Source: Bacteroidota bacterium
GTDB taxonomy: Bacteria; Bacteroidota; Bacteroidia; 2-12-FULL-35-15
NCBI GenBank assembly: GCA_016722565.1
Contig: JADKIU010000001.1
Span: forward strand, 124,001 to 188,000
DNA length: 64,000 bases
Reading direction: 5' to 3'
The translations under genes were made by a program, and so were the position numbers. Below, piece by piece: positions 27,353-34,944 of the stretch (the stretch's first letter is position 1; every line of letters starts with the position of its first letter). Below the pieces are notes generated by a model. That model saw only the letters and a list, made by a program, of their open reading frames with translations. It made no database searches and had not been told where the DNA came from.

Positions 27353-27372
27353 TAAAAAAATATATTGTTATT

Positions 27373-28359
27373 ATGGGTGATGATTTGAAAACAAAAGGCT
27401 TTCTTGACATTCCGATTGATTTTTCTCTAGATTTGTTCGCTGAAATTACCAAGCTCAAAAAAGAAAAAAATGCAATTATACTCGCCCATTACTACCAGGA
27501 TGCTGACATTCAAGACATTGCCGATTATATCGGAGATAGCCTTGGTTTATCACAGGAAGCAGCCAAAACAAATGCCGATATCATTGTGTTTGCCGGTGTT
27601 CATTTTATGGCTGAAACTGCAAAAATTCTTTCACCCGGAAAAAAAGTTTTATTACCAGATTTAAGAGCAGGTTGTTCGTTAGCTGATTCTTGTCCTGCCG
27701 ATAAATTTTCAGCTTTCAAAAAACTACATCCTGATCATTTGGTAATTTCATACATCAATTGCTCTGCTGATTTAAAAACGTTAACAGATATTGTTTGTAC
27801 ATCTACCAATGCAGTTCAGATTGTTGAGAGTTTACCAAAAGATCAGAAAATAATATTTGCTCCTGATAAAAATTTAGGTGCTTACATTAATAAAAAAACG
27901 GGAAGAAACATGATTCTTTGGGATGGAGCATGCATGGTTCATGAAATTTTTTCGTTGGAGAAAATTGTAAAATTAAAAAGTCAACATCCAGGAGCACTTT
28001 TGTTGGCACATCCGGAATGTGAAGCGAATCTTCTTGAAATAGCTGATTATATTGGGAGTACGACTGGGATATTAAATTATGCTACAAAATCGGATGCAAA
28101 AGAATTCATTGTTGCAACAGAAGCAGGAATTATTCATCAGATGCAATTAAAGAATCCAAATAAGTCGTTTATACCCGCTCCACCGAATAATTCTTGTGCT
28201 TGTAATGATTGTCCTCACATGAAATTAAACACACTTGAAAAGCTTTATAATTGCCTTAAATATGAGCAACCTGAAATACTGTTATCAGACGAATTGATTC
28301 GTGATGCAAAAAAGCCAATTCTTAAAATGCTTGAATTATCAGCACAATTTGGTTTATAA
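27373..28359 (+). CDS. nadA: Quinolinate synthase NadA
   Basis: 328 residues. Seen: ILAHYYQDADIQDIADYIGDS near residue 36, and the three cysteines expected to hold the 4Fe-4S cluster: Cys101 (in AGCSLADSC), Cys187 (in WDGACMVHE) and Cys280 (in CACNDCPHM), with spacing like E. coli NadA. It condenses iminoaspartate with dihydroxyacetone phosphate to give quinolinate for NAD synthesis. NadB and NadC are not in the window. The preceding gap may give it a long structured leader. A terminator-like hairpin follows. Confidence 0.97.
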   Translation: MGDDLKTKGFLDIPIDFSLDLFAEITKLKKEKNAIILAHYYQDADIQDIADYIGDSLGLSQEAAKTNADIIVFAGVHFMAETAKILSPGKKVLLPDLRAGCSLADSCPADKFSAFKKLHPDHLVISYINCSADLKTLTDIVCTSTNAVQIVESLPKDQKIIFAPDKNLGAYINKKTGRNMILWDGACMVHEIFSLEKIVKLKSQHPGALLLAHPECEANLLEIADYIGSTTGILNYATKSDAKEFIVATEAGIIHQMQLKNPNKSFIPAPPNNSCACNDCPHMKLNTLEKLYNCLKYEQPEILLSDELIRDAKKPILKMLELSAQFGL

Positions 28360-28407
28360 TTTTTATAAGTTATTGAAAATTAAGTGTTTATAATATTTTA
28401 TAGTGTT

Positions 28408-28443
28408 AAAGTCCTTTAGAATTATTAGTTTTACGGACTTTTT
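28408..28443 (+). terminator. Probable intrinsic terminator after nadA
   Basis: AAAGTCC (28408-28414) pairs with GGACTTT (28435-28441), followed by further T residues. The 20-base loop is long, so termination efficiency is uncertain, and it lies just 12 bases before the mnmG ATG. Confidence 0.45.
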
Positions 28444-28454
28444 GAAAAGAAAAA

Positions 28455-30359
28455 ATGTTTAAAGAATACGATGTTATAGTTGTTGGTGCTGGCCATGCCG
28501 GTTGTGAAGCTGCTGCTGCCGCTGCAAACATGGGTTCTTCAACATTGTTGATAACCATGAACATGCAAACGATTGCTCAAATGAGCTGTAATCCTGCTAT
28601 GGGTGGAATTGCGAAAGGTCAGATTGTTCGTGAAATTGATGCTTTGGGAGGTTATTCAGGAATTGTAACAGATAGAACTGCTGTTCAGTTTAGAATGTTA
28701 AATCGTTCTAAAGGGCCGGCAATGTGGAGTCCGCGAGCACAAAGTGATCGTTGGAAATTTGCTGAAGAATGGAGATTAATGTTAGAGGCCACGCCCAACT
28801 TGGATTTTTGGCAGGATATGGTGAAGGGATTAATTGTGGAAGATAATAAAGTCTGTGGTGTAATTACTGGAATGGACATTGAGATACGTGGTAAATCAGT
28901 TGTTCTAACCAATGGTACTTTTTTAAATGGATTAATACATTTAGGCGAAAAGCAATATGGTGGCGGAAGAGCAGGTGAAAAATCATCTACTGGTATTACT
29001 GAACAATTAGTAAAGTTAGGCTTTGAAGCAGGGAGAATGAAGACAGGAACGCCTCCCCGAGTGGATGGTCGTTCGTTGGATTATTCTAAGATGGAAGTTC
29101 AACATGGTGATGAAAACCCAAATAAATTTTCTTACTTGGATGTTGATCAATTTGGTTTTAAAGTAGAAAGAAAAGATGCTTTTAAAAACGGACCAGAAGG
29201 ACAAATTCCTTGTTTCACAACATATACAAACGAAGCAGTTCACGAAATTTTAAGAACAGGCTTCGAAAAATCTCCTATGTTTTCCGGAAGAATTCAAGGA
29301 CTTGGTCCTAGATATTGTCCAAGTATAGAAGATAAAATTACTCGTTTTGCTGAACGAGAAAGACATCAAATATTTGTTGAACCAGAAGGTTGGAATACTG
29401 TTGAAATCTATGTAAATGGATTCTCTACTTCCCTACCCGAAGATGTTCAATACAAAGCTTTGAAATTAATTCCTGGATTTGAGAACGTAAAGATGTTTCG
29501 TCCTGGTTATGCAATCGAATACGATTATTTTCCTCCTCAGCAGTTGGAATTAACGTTGGAAACGAAGTTGATCGAGAATTTATATTTTGCTGGTCAGATT
29601 AATGGAACGACAGGTTACGAAGAAGCAGCATGTCAAGGTTTGATGGCCGGGATAAATGCGCATTTAAAAATTGATGGTAGAGCGCCATTTATTTTGCAGC
29701 GTTCTGAGGCATATATTGGCGTTCTAATCGATGATTTAGTTACAAAAGGTACAGAAGAACCTTATCGTATGTTTACGTCACGTGCAGAGTATAGAATTTT
29801 GTTACGTCAGGATAATGCAGATATTCGGTTAACCCCAAAATCATTTGAACTGGGATTAGCAAAACAAGATCGTTTGGATCGGGTTAATCTGAAGCAAAAA
29901 CAGACTCAAGAAATCATTACTTATTTTAAGAAAGAAAGCATTGACCCTTCGGATATAAATCCGGTTTTGGAAACAATTGGCTCCGCTCCTATTTCTCAAA
30001 AAGTCAAAATGTTTGGCATATTAACTCGTCCAACTATTACGCTTTTAGATTTTGCAATTGCTTCCGAGAGGGTAAAAGAATTCATTTCACAATTTGATTT
30101 GGAGAGCATTGAGCAAGCAGAAATTTTAATGAAGTACGAAGGATATATTTCAAAAGAACACGAGTTAGCGGATAAACAAATACGTTTGGAAGATCTGGTA
30201 TTGCATGAGGACTTTGATTATATCCGATTGACATCATTATCAAAAGAGGCGCGCGAGAAACTAACAAAAGTTCGTCCGAGGACAATCGGACAAGCATCAA
30301 GAATATCTGGTATAACGCCATCAGATATTTCTATTTTAATGGTTTATTTAGGCAGATAG
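28455..30359 (+). CDS. mnmG: tRNA uridine-5-carboxymethylaminomethyl modification enzyme MnmG (GidA)
   Basis: 634 residues, near the usual ~620-630. Seen: the FAD-binding VVGAGHAGCEAA at residues ~9-20, NPAMGGIAKGQIVREIDALGG, MKTGTPPRVDGRSLD, the flavin-binding GQINGTTGYEEAACQGLMAG, and the C-terminal tRNA-binding part ending in ISGITPSDISILMVYL. With MnmE it modifies the wobble uridine of several tRNAs. gidA/mnmG is often found near chromosomal origins, which fits the parS sites that start at its stop codon. Confidence 0.98.
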   Translation: MFKEYDVIVVGAGHAGCEAAAAAANMGSSTLLITMNMQTIAQMSCNPAMGGIAKGQIVREIDALGGYSGIVTDRTAVQFRMLNRSKGPAMWSPRAQSDRWKFAEEWRLMLEATPNLDFWQDMVKGLIVEDNKVCGVITGMDIEIRGKSVVLTNGTFLNGLIHLGEKQYGGGRAGEKSSTGITEQLVKLGFEAGRMKTGTPPRVDGRSLDYSKMEVQHGDENPNKFSYLDVDQFGFKVERKDAFKNGPEGQIPCFTTYTNEAVHEILRTGFEKSPMFSGRIQGLGPRYCPSIEDKITRFAERERHQIFVEPEGWNTVEIYVNGFSTSLPEDVQYKALKLIPGFENVKMFRPGYAIEYDYFPPQQLELTLETKLIENLYFAGQINGTTGYEEAACQGLMAGINAHLKIDGRAPFILQRSEAYIGVLIDDLVTKGTEEPYRMFTSRAEYRILLRQDNADIRLTPKSFELGLAKQDRLDRVNLKQKQTQEIITYFKKESIDPSDINPVLETIGSAPISQKVKMFGILTRPTITLLDFAIASERVKEFISQFDLESIEQAEILMKYEGYISKEHELADKQIRLEDLVLHEDFDYIRLTSLSKEAREKLTKVRPRTIGQASRISGITPSDISILMVYLGR

Positions 30360-30373
30360 TTTCACGTGGAACA
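30358..30373. other. parS site 1
   Basis: AGTTTCACGTGGAACA has the parS core GTTTCACGTGGAAC, centred on CACGTG. It spans the mnmG stop codon and the A of the next ATG. ParB/Spo0J binds such sites to organise the origin region for segregation. Confidence 0.85.
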
Positions 30374-30771
30374 TGAGTATATTTAAGACCCTTTTTTGGA
30401 AAACAAATGCGAACGCTCGAGACGTCAACTATTATTTGAGTGAACTTTTTGCAAAGGAAGGCTTCACATCGGAGTTTACTTTTGAGGGTTCAGAGAAACA
30501 TATCATTTACTCGAACGGAACAATTGATTTTGATTTCTGGTGGCAAAGAGGTAACCGTCCGACTCTATTTTTAAGAAATAATGGCGAGCAAATTACTACA
30601 ACTGTTTTCGAATCTTTGAGGAAAAAGTGTGGTCCTAAGCAAACAATAGGAGAGCAGATTTATTATATAAATGCCAAGATGGATAAGGACGATTATTATG
30701 GCGAACACCATTCATTTATTTTAAATTATATTAAGAACAATACAAACGTTCCACGTGGAACACAACAATAG
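30373..30771 (+). CDS. Small protein of unknown function
   Basis: 132 residues, no signal peptide or membrane segment. Trp- and Tyr-rich (FDFWWQRGNRPTLFL) with an acidic-basic mix, compatible with a small cytoplasmic alpha/beta protein. The start codon touches parS 1 and the last codons (VPRGTQQ) are written by parS 3' bases at 30747-30762, so the reading frame is bracketed by two centromere sites. It lies 13 bases after mnmG. I recognise no family; coding status is supported by length and position. Confidence 0.6.
   Translation: MSIFKTLFWKTNANARDVNYYLSELFAKEGFTSEFTFEGSEKHIIYSNGTIDFDFWWQRGNRPTLFLRNNGEQITTTVFESLRKKCGPKQTIGEQIYYINAKMDKDDYYGEHHSFILNYIKNNTNVPRGTQQ
30747..30762. other. parS site 2
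   Basis: CGTTCCACGTGGAACA: core GTTCCACGTGGAAC is a perfect 14-bp palindrome. It lies within the last codons of the 132-residue unknown gene. Confidence 0.85.
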
Positions 30772-30807
30772 TTTATCTGCTCCTTTCAAAGAAAGGGTAG
30801 TTTAGAA

Positions 30808-31692
30808 ATGGAAAAATTAGAACAATGTCCCGTATGTAATTCGATTCGAAACAAGCCTTTTTTGTCTTGTATCGATCACACTGTTTCACGTGAAACATTC
30901 CAGATTGTGGAATGCGAATTGTGCGGATTTAAGTTTACAAATCCTCGTCCGGAAGAAAAGGATTTAGGGAAATACTATAAGTCGGAGGACTATGTTTCTC
31001 ATTCAAATACGAAGAAGGGGTTTATAAATTCAACCTATCAATCTGTCAGAAAATATACTTTATTAAAGAAACTTCAGCTCATATCGAAGTACTTTAAAAC
31101 AGGAAAAATTTTGGATATAGGATGTGGAACAGGTGAGTTTTTAAATACCTGCAAAAAGGCAAATTGGAACACAATTGGAATCGAACCAGATTCGGATGCG
31201 CGACAAATGGCGATCTCAAATTATGGATTAGATGTTAGAGATGAATCCGAATTGGCTAATCTCCCGGATGCCAGTTTTGAAATTATTTCTATGTGGCACG
31301 TCTTGGAACATGTCCCAAAACTAAACGAGCGCGTGTCAGAATTAAAGCGTTTAATTAAACCAAATGGAGTGATCATTATTGCTGTTCCAAACTGCAGTTC
31401 ATTAGATGCAAAAATGTATAAAGAAGAATGGGCAGCATATGATGTTCCTCGACACCTTTATCATTTCACCCCAAAAGACATTGATACTCTCTTCTTAAAA
31501 CATGAGCTAAAGGTGAACCGAGTTTTACCTATGGTGTTTGATTCTTTCTATGTAGCAATGTTGAGTGAAAAGATTAAAACCGGTAAAACAAATATTATAC
31601 GTTCCACGTGGAACGGATTTAGATCTAACCTAGCAGCACTTAAAACGGGTAAGACATACTCTAGTCAAATTTATCTCATCAGTAAAAAATAA
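30808..31692 (+). CDS. Class I SAM-dependent methyltransferase with N-terminal zinc-ribbon-like segment
   Basis: 294 residues. The N-terminus has two CxxC pairs (CPVCNS and CELCGF) that look like a zinc ribbon, as in many Methyltransf_23-type proteins acting on sugars or small molecules. The SAM site is ILDIGCGTGEFL (~97), followed by IGIEPDSDA and MWHVLEHVPKL. The product is not predictable. Two parS sites are embedded in the coding sequence: one gives VSRET near residue 28 and one gives STWNG near residue 265. Confidence 0.85.
   Translation: MEKLEQCPVCNSIRNKPFLSCIDHTVSRETFQIVECELCGFKFTNPRPEEKDLGKYYKSEDYVSHSNTKKGFINSTYQSVRKYTLLKKLQLISKYFKTGKILDIGCGTGEFLNTCKKANWNTIGIEPDSDARQMAISNYGLDVRDESELANLPDASFEIISMWHVLEHVPKLNERVSELKRLIKPNGVIIIAVPNCSSLDAKMYKEEWAAYDVPRHLYHFTPKDIDTLFLKHELKVNRVLPMVFDSFYVAMLSEKIKTGKTNIIRSTWNGFRSNLAALKTGKTYSSQIYLISKK
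30882..30897. other. parS site 3 (perfect 16-bp palindrome)
   Basis: TGTTTCACGTGAAACA is fully self-complementary and matches the general bacterial parS consensus. It lies inside the methyltransferase coding region. Confidence 0.92.
31600..31615. other. parS site 4
   Basis: CGTTCCACGTGGAACG is a perfect 16-bp palindrome with the parS core, inside the 3' part of the methyltransferase gene. Confidence 0.85.
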
Positions 31693-31712
31693 CCCCCGGA
31701 CCTTTTCCATTT

Positions 31713-31763
31713 GTCATTTCGAGTGAAGTCGAGAAATCAACCACCAAATTGGTGGTTTTTTTA
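31713..31763 (+). terminator. Palindromic repeat followed by an intrinsic terminator
   Basis: TCATTTCGAGTGAAGTCGAG (from 31714) resembles a common Bacteroidota intergenic repeat. AACCACC (31739-31745) then pairs with GGTGGTT (31751-31757) over a 5-base loop and is followed by a T-run to about 31762, a good terminator for the mnmG-methyltransferase genes. Confidence 0.7.
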
Positions 31764-31901
31764 TGCACGAATAATTCGTATCTTTTGATTTTTGTCACAG
31801 ACATTTTGGCCTACAGATTCATAATCTGAAAATTACTTGTGGGATGTTTTCTCATGCTTTTTCAAAACCTAAAGACTTGTTTTTGAAATCAAATATTCTT
31901 C

Positions 31902-31917
31902 TGTTCCACGTGGAACG
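31902..31917. other. parS site 5
   Basis: TGTTCCACGTGGAACG: parS core GTTCCACGTGGAAC, the only one of the five lying entirely in non-coding DNA. Confidence 0.85.
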
Positions 31918-32338
31918 AAAAAACCACAGAAGCTCTAAAGACAGAAATTTGAAAAGAAAATCAAAAACCGGGAATTAAGAAACTGAGTAGTTTAAATCAC
32001 AATTTTAGATTTGGTTTTTACTTCTGGGTGTTTTTTTGATTTTTCATTTTGAGCTTATAACCCTGAGCGGAGTCGAATGGCGAAAAGCGGCAAAAAGCCG
32101 AGAATTCTGAATCGAGATCAAAACCGACCCCAAAATCTTCAAAAAACGCAAACAAAACCTTAAATTAGGCCCCAAAACCGCTTAAACCCCTTCGTAAGCA
32201 CCTTTTGTTGTCCGGAAGGGCAAAACGCGCTTAAATCGCTTAAAAACGCGCTTTTCTGTAGGTCTTTCTGGGTGCCGATTGCAGCCGTTTTTGCTTGATT
32301 TTGCCTGCTTTTTTACATAAAAACCATAAAATCTGAAA

Positions 32339-32378
32339 AATCGTTCAAGTTTTTGAAAATGGAAAAACTTGAACGATT
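32339..32378. repeat. Perfect 16-bp inverted repeat with 8-base loop
   Basis: AATCGTTCAAGTTTTT (32339-32354) and AAAAACTTGAACGATT (32363-32378) are exact reverse complements. T-runs lie outside both arms (TTTTTTT at 32382-32388 on +, and a complementary run on -), so it may work as a bidirectional terminator or be a mobile-type hairpin. Confidence 0.7.
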
Positions 32379-32489
32379 GAACTTTTTTTAAATCATGATT
32401 CAGAAACAAGGCCATTTTGAAGCCCAAACAAAAGACTTTATTACTTTTGTCCAAAGTGACCCCTCCAGGGAGAACAATAAACTCGATTT

Positions 32490-32858
32490 ATGAGAGGACT
32501 TTGGACAATCGTTTTACTCGTGCTTTCCAACACATTCATGACTTTCGCATGGTACGGACATCTCAAATTCAAGGAAATGAAATGGTTCGAAAACCTTGGA
32601 TTCATTGCCATTGTGCTGATCAGCTGGGGAATTGCCCTGTTTGAATACTTTTTTCAAGTTCCCGCAAATAGGCTTGGATACAAGGAAAACGGAGGGCCGT
32701 TCAGTTTAGTAGAGCTAAAGGTAGTTCAGGAGGTCATCACACTGGTAGTGTTTGTCGGCTTTACGCTGATCTTTTTTAAAAACGAAACATTAAAATGGAA
32801 TCATTTGTTAGGCTTTTGTTTCCTGGTACTGGCAGTATATTTCATCTTTAAAAAATAA
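32490..32858 (+). CDS. DMT-family small membrane protein (DUF486)
   Basis: 122 residues with four hydrophobic segments, matching the DUF486/DMT size and pattern: SNTFMTFAWYGHLKF, SWGIALFEYFFQVPANRLGY and FSLVELKVVQEVITLVVF are typical. It sits in the inner membrane; the transported substrate of this family is unknown. It begins after the long gene-free region and precedes the PLP enzyme by 23 bases. Confidence 0.9.
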   Translation: MRGLWTIVLLVLSNTFMTFAWYGHLKFKEMKWFENLGFIAIVLISWGIALFEYFFQVPANRLGYKENGGPFSLVELKVVQEVITLVVFVGFTLIFFKNETLKWNHLLGFCFLVLAVYFIFKK

Positions 32859-32881
32859 AAATTTTTCTAATTTTGAATCTA

Positions 32882-34039
32882 ATGGACAACTCTTTTATCC
32901 TCAACCACCTTGGCGAAGAACGCGATGAATACTACGGCTCCGTGGCACCGCCAATATTTCAAACCACCAACTTTTGTTTTAAAACTGTTGCAGAAATGCG
33001 GCAGAAACTAACGAAAGAATTAGAAACACCGTTTTATACAAGAGGTTATAATCCAACCGTAGCAACCCTTCGAAAGAAGCTGGCTGCGCTCGAAAAAACA
33101 GAAGATGCATTAGTGTTATCAAGTGGTAGCGCGGCTGTGGCTGCTGCTGTAATGAGTGTGGTGAAGGCAGGAGACCATGTGGTTTGTGTTCAAAAACCCT
33201 ATAGCTGGACCAACAATTTGTTATCGAAATACCTTGCAAAATACGGTGTTACACACACATTTGTAAGTGGGGGAGAGGCGACAGATTTTGAAACGGCAAT
33301 ACAACCCAACACAAAGCTGATCTATCTCGAGAGCCCGAATTCATTAACGTTTGAGATGCAAAATATAACCGAAATTGCTGCATTAGCAAAACGCAAAAAC
33401 ATTACGACCATTATTGATAACAGTTATAATTCACCCATCAACCAAAATCCGGCAACAATGGGAATCGATTTGGTGGTTCACTCCGGGACGAAATACATAA
33501 ATGGACACAGCGATGTGGTTTGTGGTGTTGTTTGCGGTTCCCACGAGCGAATTATGAAAATGATGGCAGAAGAATACATGACCATTGGAAGCTGTATTTC
33601 GGCTCACGATGCCGGCTTGATTTTGCGTGGTTTAAGAACAATTGAGCTTCGGGTGAACCAAAGTGCCAACAGCGCCCAAAAAGTGTCTAGTTTCTTAGAA
33701 AACCACCCTAAAATAAAACAATTGAACTATCCTTTTGCAAGCAAAAACCCCCAATTGGAACTTGCCAAGAAACAAATGAAACAGGGAGGAGGACTTTTGT
33801 CGATTGTGATTGATGCAAAAGATGAAGCAGGAATAGAGCGTTTTTGTGATAATTTAAAACGATTTGTAATGGCAACATCTTGGGGTGGTTACGAATCGTT
33901 ATTGTTTCCGCTTTGCGCTTTGGCAGCCAGCAAAAGCTTTGAGAACCCTTTGCCATGGAACATGGTTCGACTTTACATTGGACTCGAAGATGCCGATTTG
34001 TTGATTGAAGATTTAAAACAAGCGCTGGATAAAGTTTAG
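32882..34039 (+). CDS. Cys/Met metabolism PLP-dependent enzyme (trans-sulfuration family)
   Basis: 385 residues from ATG 32882; a TTG three codons earlier is an alternative. Seen: GSVAPPIFQTTNF near the start, SSGSAAVAAAVMS phosphate-binding block, IDNSYNSPINQNP, and the PLP-lysine in VVHSGTKYINGHSD, then TSWGGYESL near the C-terminus. The family includes cystathionine gamma-synthase, cystathionine lyases and methionine gamma-lyase; substrate cannot be assigned by eye. A strong terminator follows. Confidence 0.93.
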   Translation: MDNSFILNHLGEERDEYYGSVAPPIFQTTNFCFKTVAEMRQKLTKELETPFYTRGYNPTVATLRKKLAALEKTEDALVLSSGSAAVAAAVMSVVKAGDHVVCVQKPYSWTNNLLSKYLAKYGVTHTFVSGGEATDFETAIQPNTKLIYLESPNSLTFEMQNITEIAALAKRKNITTIIDNSYNSPINQNPATMGIDLVVHSGTKYINGHSDVVCGVVCGSHERIMKMMAEEYMTIGSCISAHDAGLILRGLRTIELRVNQSANSAQKVSSFLENHPKIKQLNYPFASKNPQLELAKKQMKQGGGLLSIVIDAKDEAGIERFCDNLKRFVMATSWGGYESLLFPLCALAASKSFENPLPWNMVRLYIGLEDADLLIEDLKQALDKV

Positions 34040-34055
34040 TCAGTTGCTAAAAAAT

Positions 34056-34092
34056 AAAAAGCCCGAAACATGAACTGATTCGGGCTTTTTTT
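34056..34092 (+). terminator. Intrinsic terminator between convergent genes
   Basis: AAAGCCCGAA (34058-34067) pairs with TTCGGGCTTT (34079-34088) over an 11-base loop, followed by T residues. With the A-run on the other side it may serve both the PLP-enzyme gene and the - strand T9SS gene. Confidence 0.85.
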
Positions 34093-34104
34093 GTTGAAAA
34101 GGCT

Positions 34105-34923
34105 TTATTCTTTTATGAATCGAGTATGTGAAACTACTCCAGCGTTTGTTGTTTCTATAAAAAAGATTCCTTGTGATAATTCGCTAATGTCAAGGGTTGT
34201 AGCGTTACCGCTTATTCCGTTTGTTTCTTTAACTACCTGGCTGGAAACATTAAAAATCTTTACACTTGCTTTATTTAAAGGGCTTACGGATGAAATCGTA
34301 ATGGTGTTTGTTGCAGGATTTGGGAAAACAGAAAGGGTGTTCTCTGAAGAAAACGTTGTTATTCCTGTTGAAAGCGGGCAGCAATTTCCTCCAGAGGAAA
34401 CAACTTCTGTTGCGCTCCAGCAGCCATATTGAGCTGTGGTGGAAAAAATTGAACTTCCCGGAAAATACGTTAAAAAATAATTCTCTACTTGGTCGATGGT
34501 ATTGCATCCACCTTGGCTGGTTGTGGTTGAACAGCTATAGGCACAATCGATGGAGGTGTAGCCATTTGGGTTTGCAAGTGTTGCTGGAGGCAAAAAAGCG
34601 ATGTTTGAAGTTGCGCTTCCGATGCCATAAAACGCTGTTGTTGCTATACTTGGACTGCAGTTGGTGTTTGGACTGTTGTTATAACCTGCGTAAGCAATTC
34701 CGGTAAGGTTGCTGGCAAATGTACCAGAGATGGTAACGCTCACCGCTTCGTAGCTAACAATCCCGATTTTTAAATTCGGTATGTTTTGATCTACATTAAT
34801 GTTTAATGTTCCACCATCATAATTTGCATAGATGACAAGGTTTCCGGATGGATTACAAACCGTTTGTGCTGAAACAAAAGACACAAAGGCAAGGGCAAGA
34901 ATCGTTAAGTAGTTTTTTTTCAT
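34105..34923 (-). CDS. Secreted protein with T9SS type A sorting domain
   Basis: 272 residues: signal peptide (MKKNYLTILALAFVSFVSAQ), a Cys- and Asn-rich body with several disulfide candidates (CNPSG, CAYSC, GGCNT, GGNCCPL), and a C-terminal sorting domain with LSVFPNPATNTITI and GIFFIET ending in RFIKE. The sorting domain closely resembles that of the 184-residue protein at 36635. It is 21 bases after the upstream gene and ends a probable five-gene - strand run. Body function unknown. Confidence 0.85.
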   Translation of the reverse strand: MKKNYLTILALAFVSFVSAQTVCNPSGNLVIYANYDGGTLNINVDQNIPNLKIGIVSYEAVSVTISGTFASNLTGIAYAGYNNSPNTNCSPSIATTAFYGIGSATSNIAFLPPATLANPNGYTSIDCAYSCSTTTSQGGCNTIDQVENYFLTYFPGSSIFSTTAQYGCWSATEVVSSGGNCCPLSTGITTFSSENTLSVFPNPATNTITISSVSPLNKASVKIFNVSSQVVKETNGISGNATTLDISELSQGIFFIETTNAGVVSHTRFIKE

Positions 34924-34944
34924 GTAGTAGTAGTTTTAAGTTTA

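Larger units (their letters stand above)
26867..27372. other. Gene-free divergent region, candidate replication origin and/or small-RNA locus
   Basis: 506 bases between rpiB (-) and nadA (+) with no credible reading frame. It holds three copies of TTATCAACA (one mismatch from the DnaA-box consensus TTATCCACA), a promoter match, two long imperfect inverted repeats and an AT-only palindrome before nadA. Gene orientation switches here and five parS sites lie 3-4.5 kb away. Origin function is an inference; the same elements could belong to a structured RNA and the nadA leader. Confidence 0.4.
31693..32489. other. 797-base gene-free region downstream of the methyltransferase
   Basis: No convincing gene. 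It contains, in order, a CATTTCGAG-type palindromic repeat with a terminator, parS 5, a CCCTGAGCGGAGTCGAA scrap (about 32061-32077), a stretch with three copies of CGCTTAAA (32179, 32228, 32237) and two of AAACGCGCTT (32223, 32244), and a 16-bp perfect hairpin. A 90-codon - strand frame at 32182-32454 is low-complexity and judged spurious. Confidence 0.6.

Noticed and set aside
30373..31692. ParB-linked plasmid or integrated element
   Set aside because: No parA, parB, replication or transfer genes are present, and the neighbours (nadA, mnmG, rpiB) are chromosomal housekeeping genes.
32182..32454. 90-codon - strand open frame in the gene-free region
   Set aside because: Low-complexity, Lys/Phe/Arg-rich, spans the perfect hairpin and the CGCTTAAA repeats, has no recognisable motif and no good start context.
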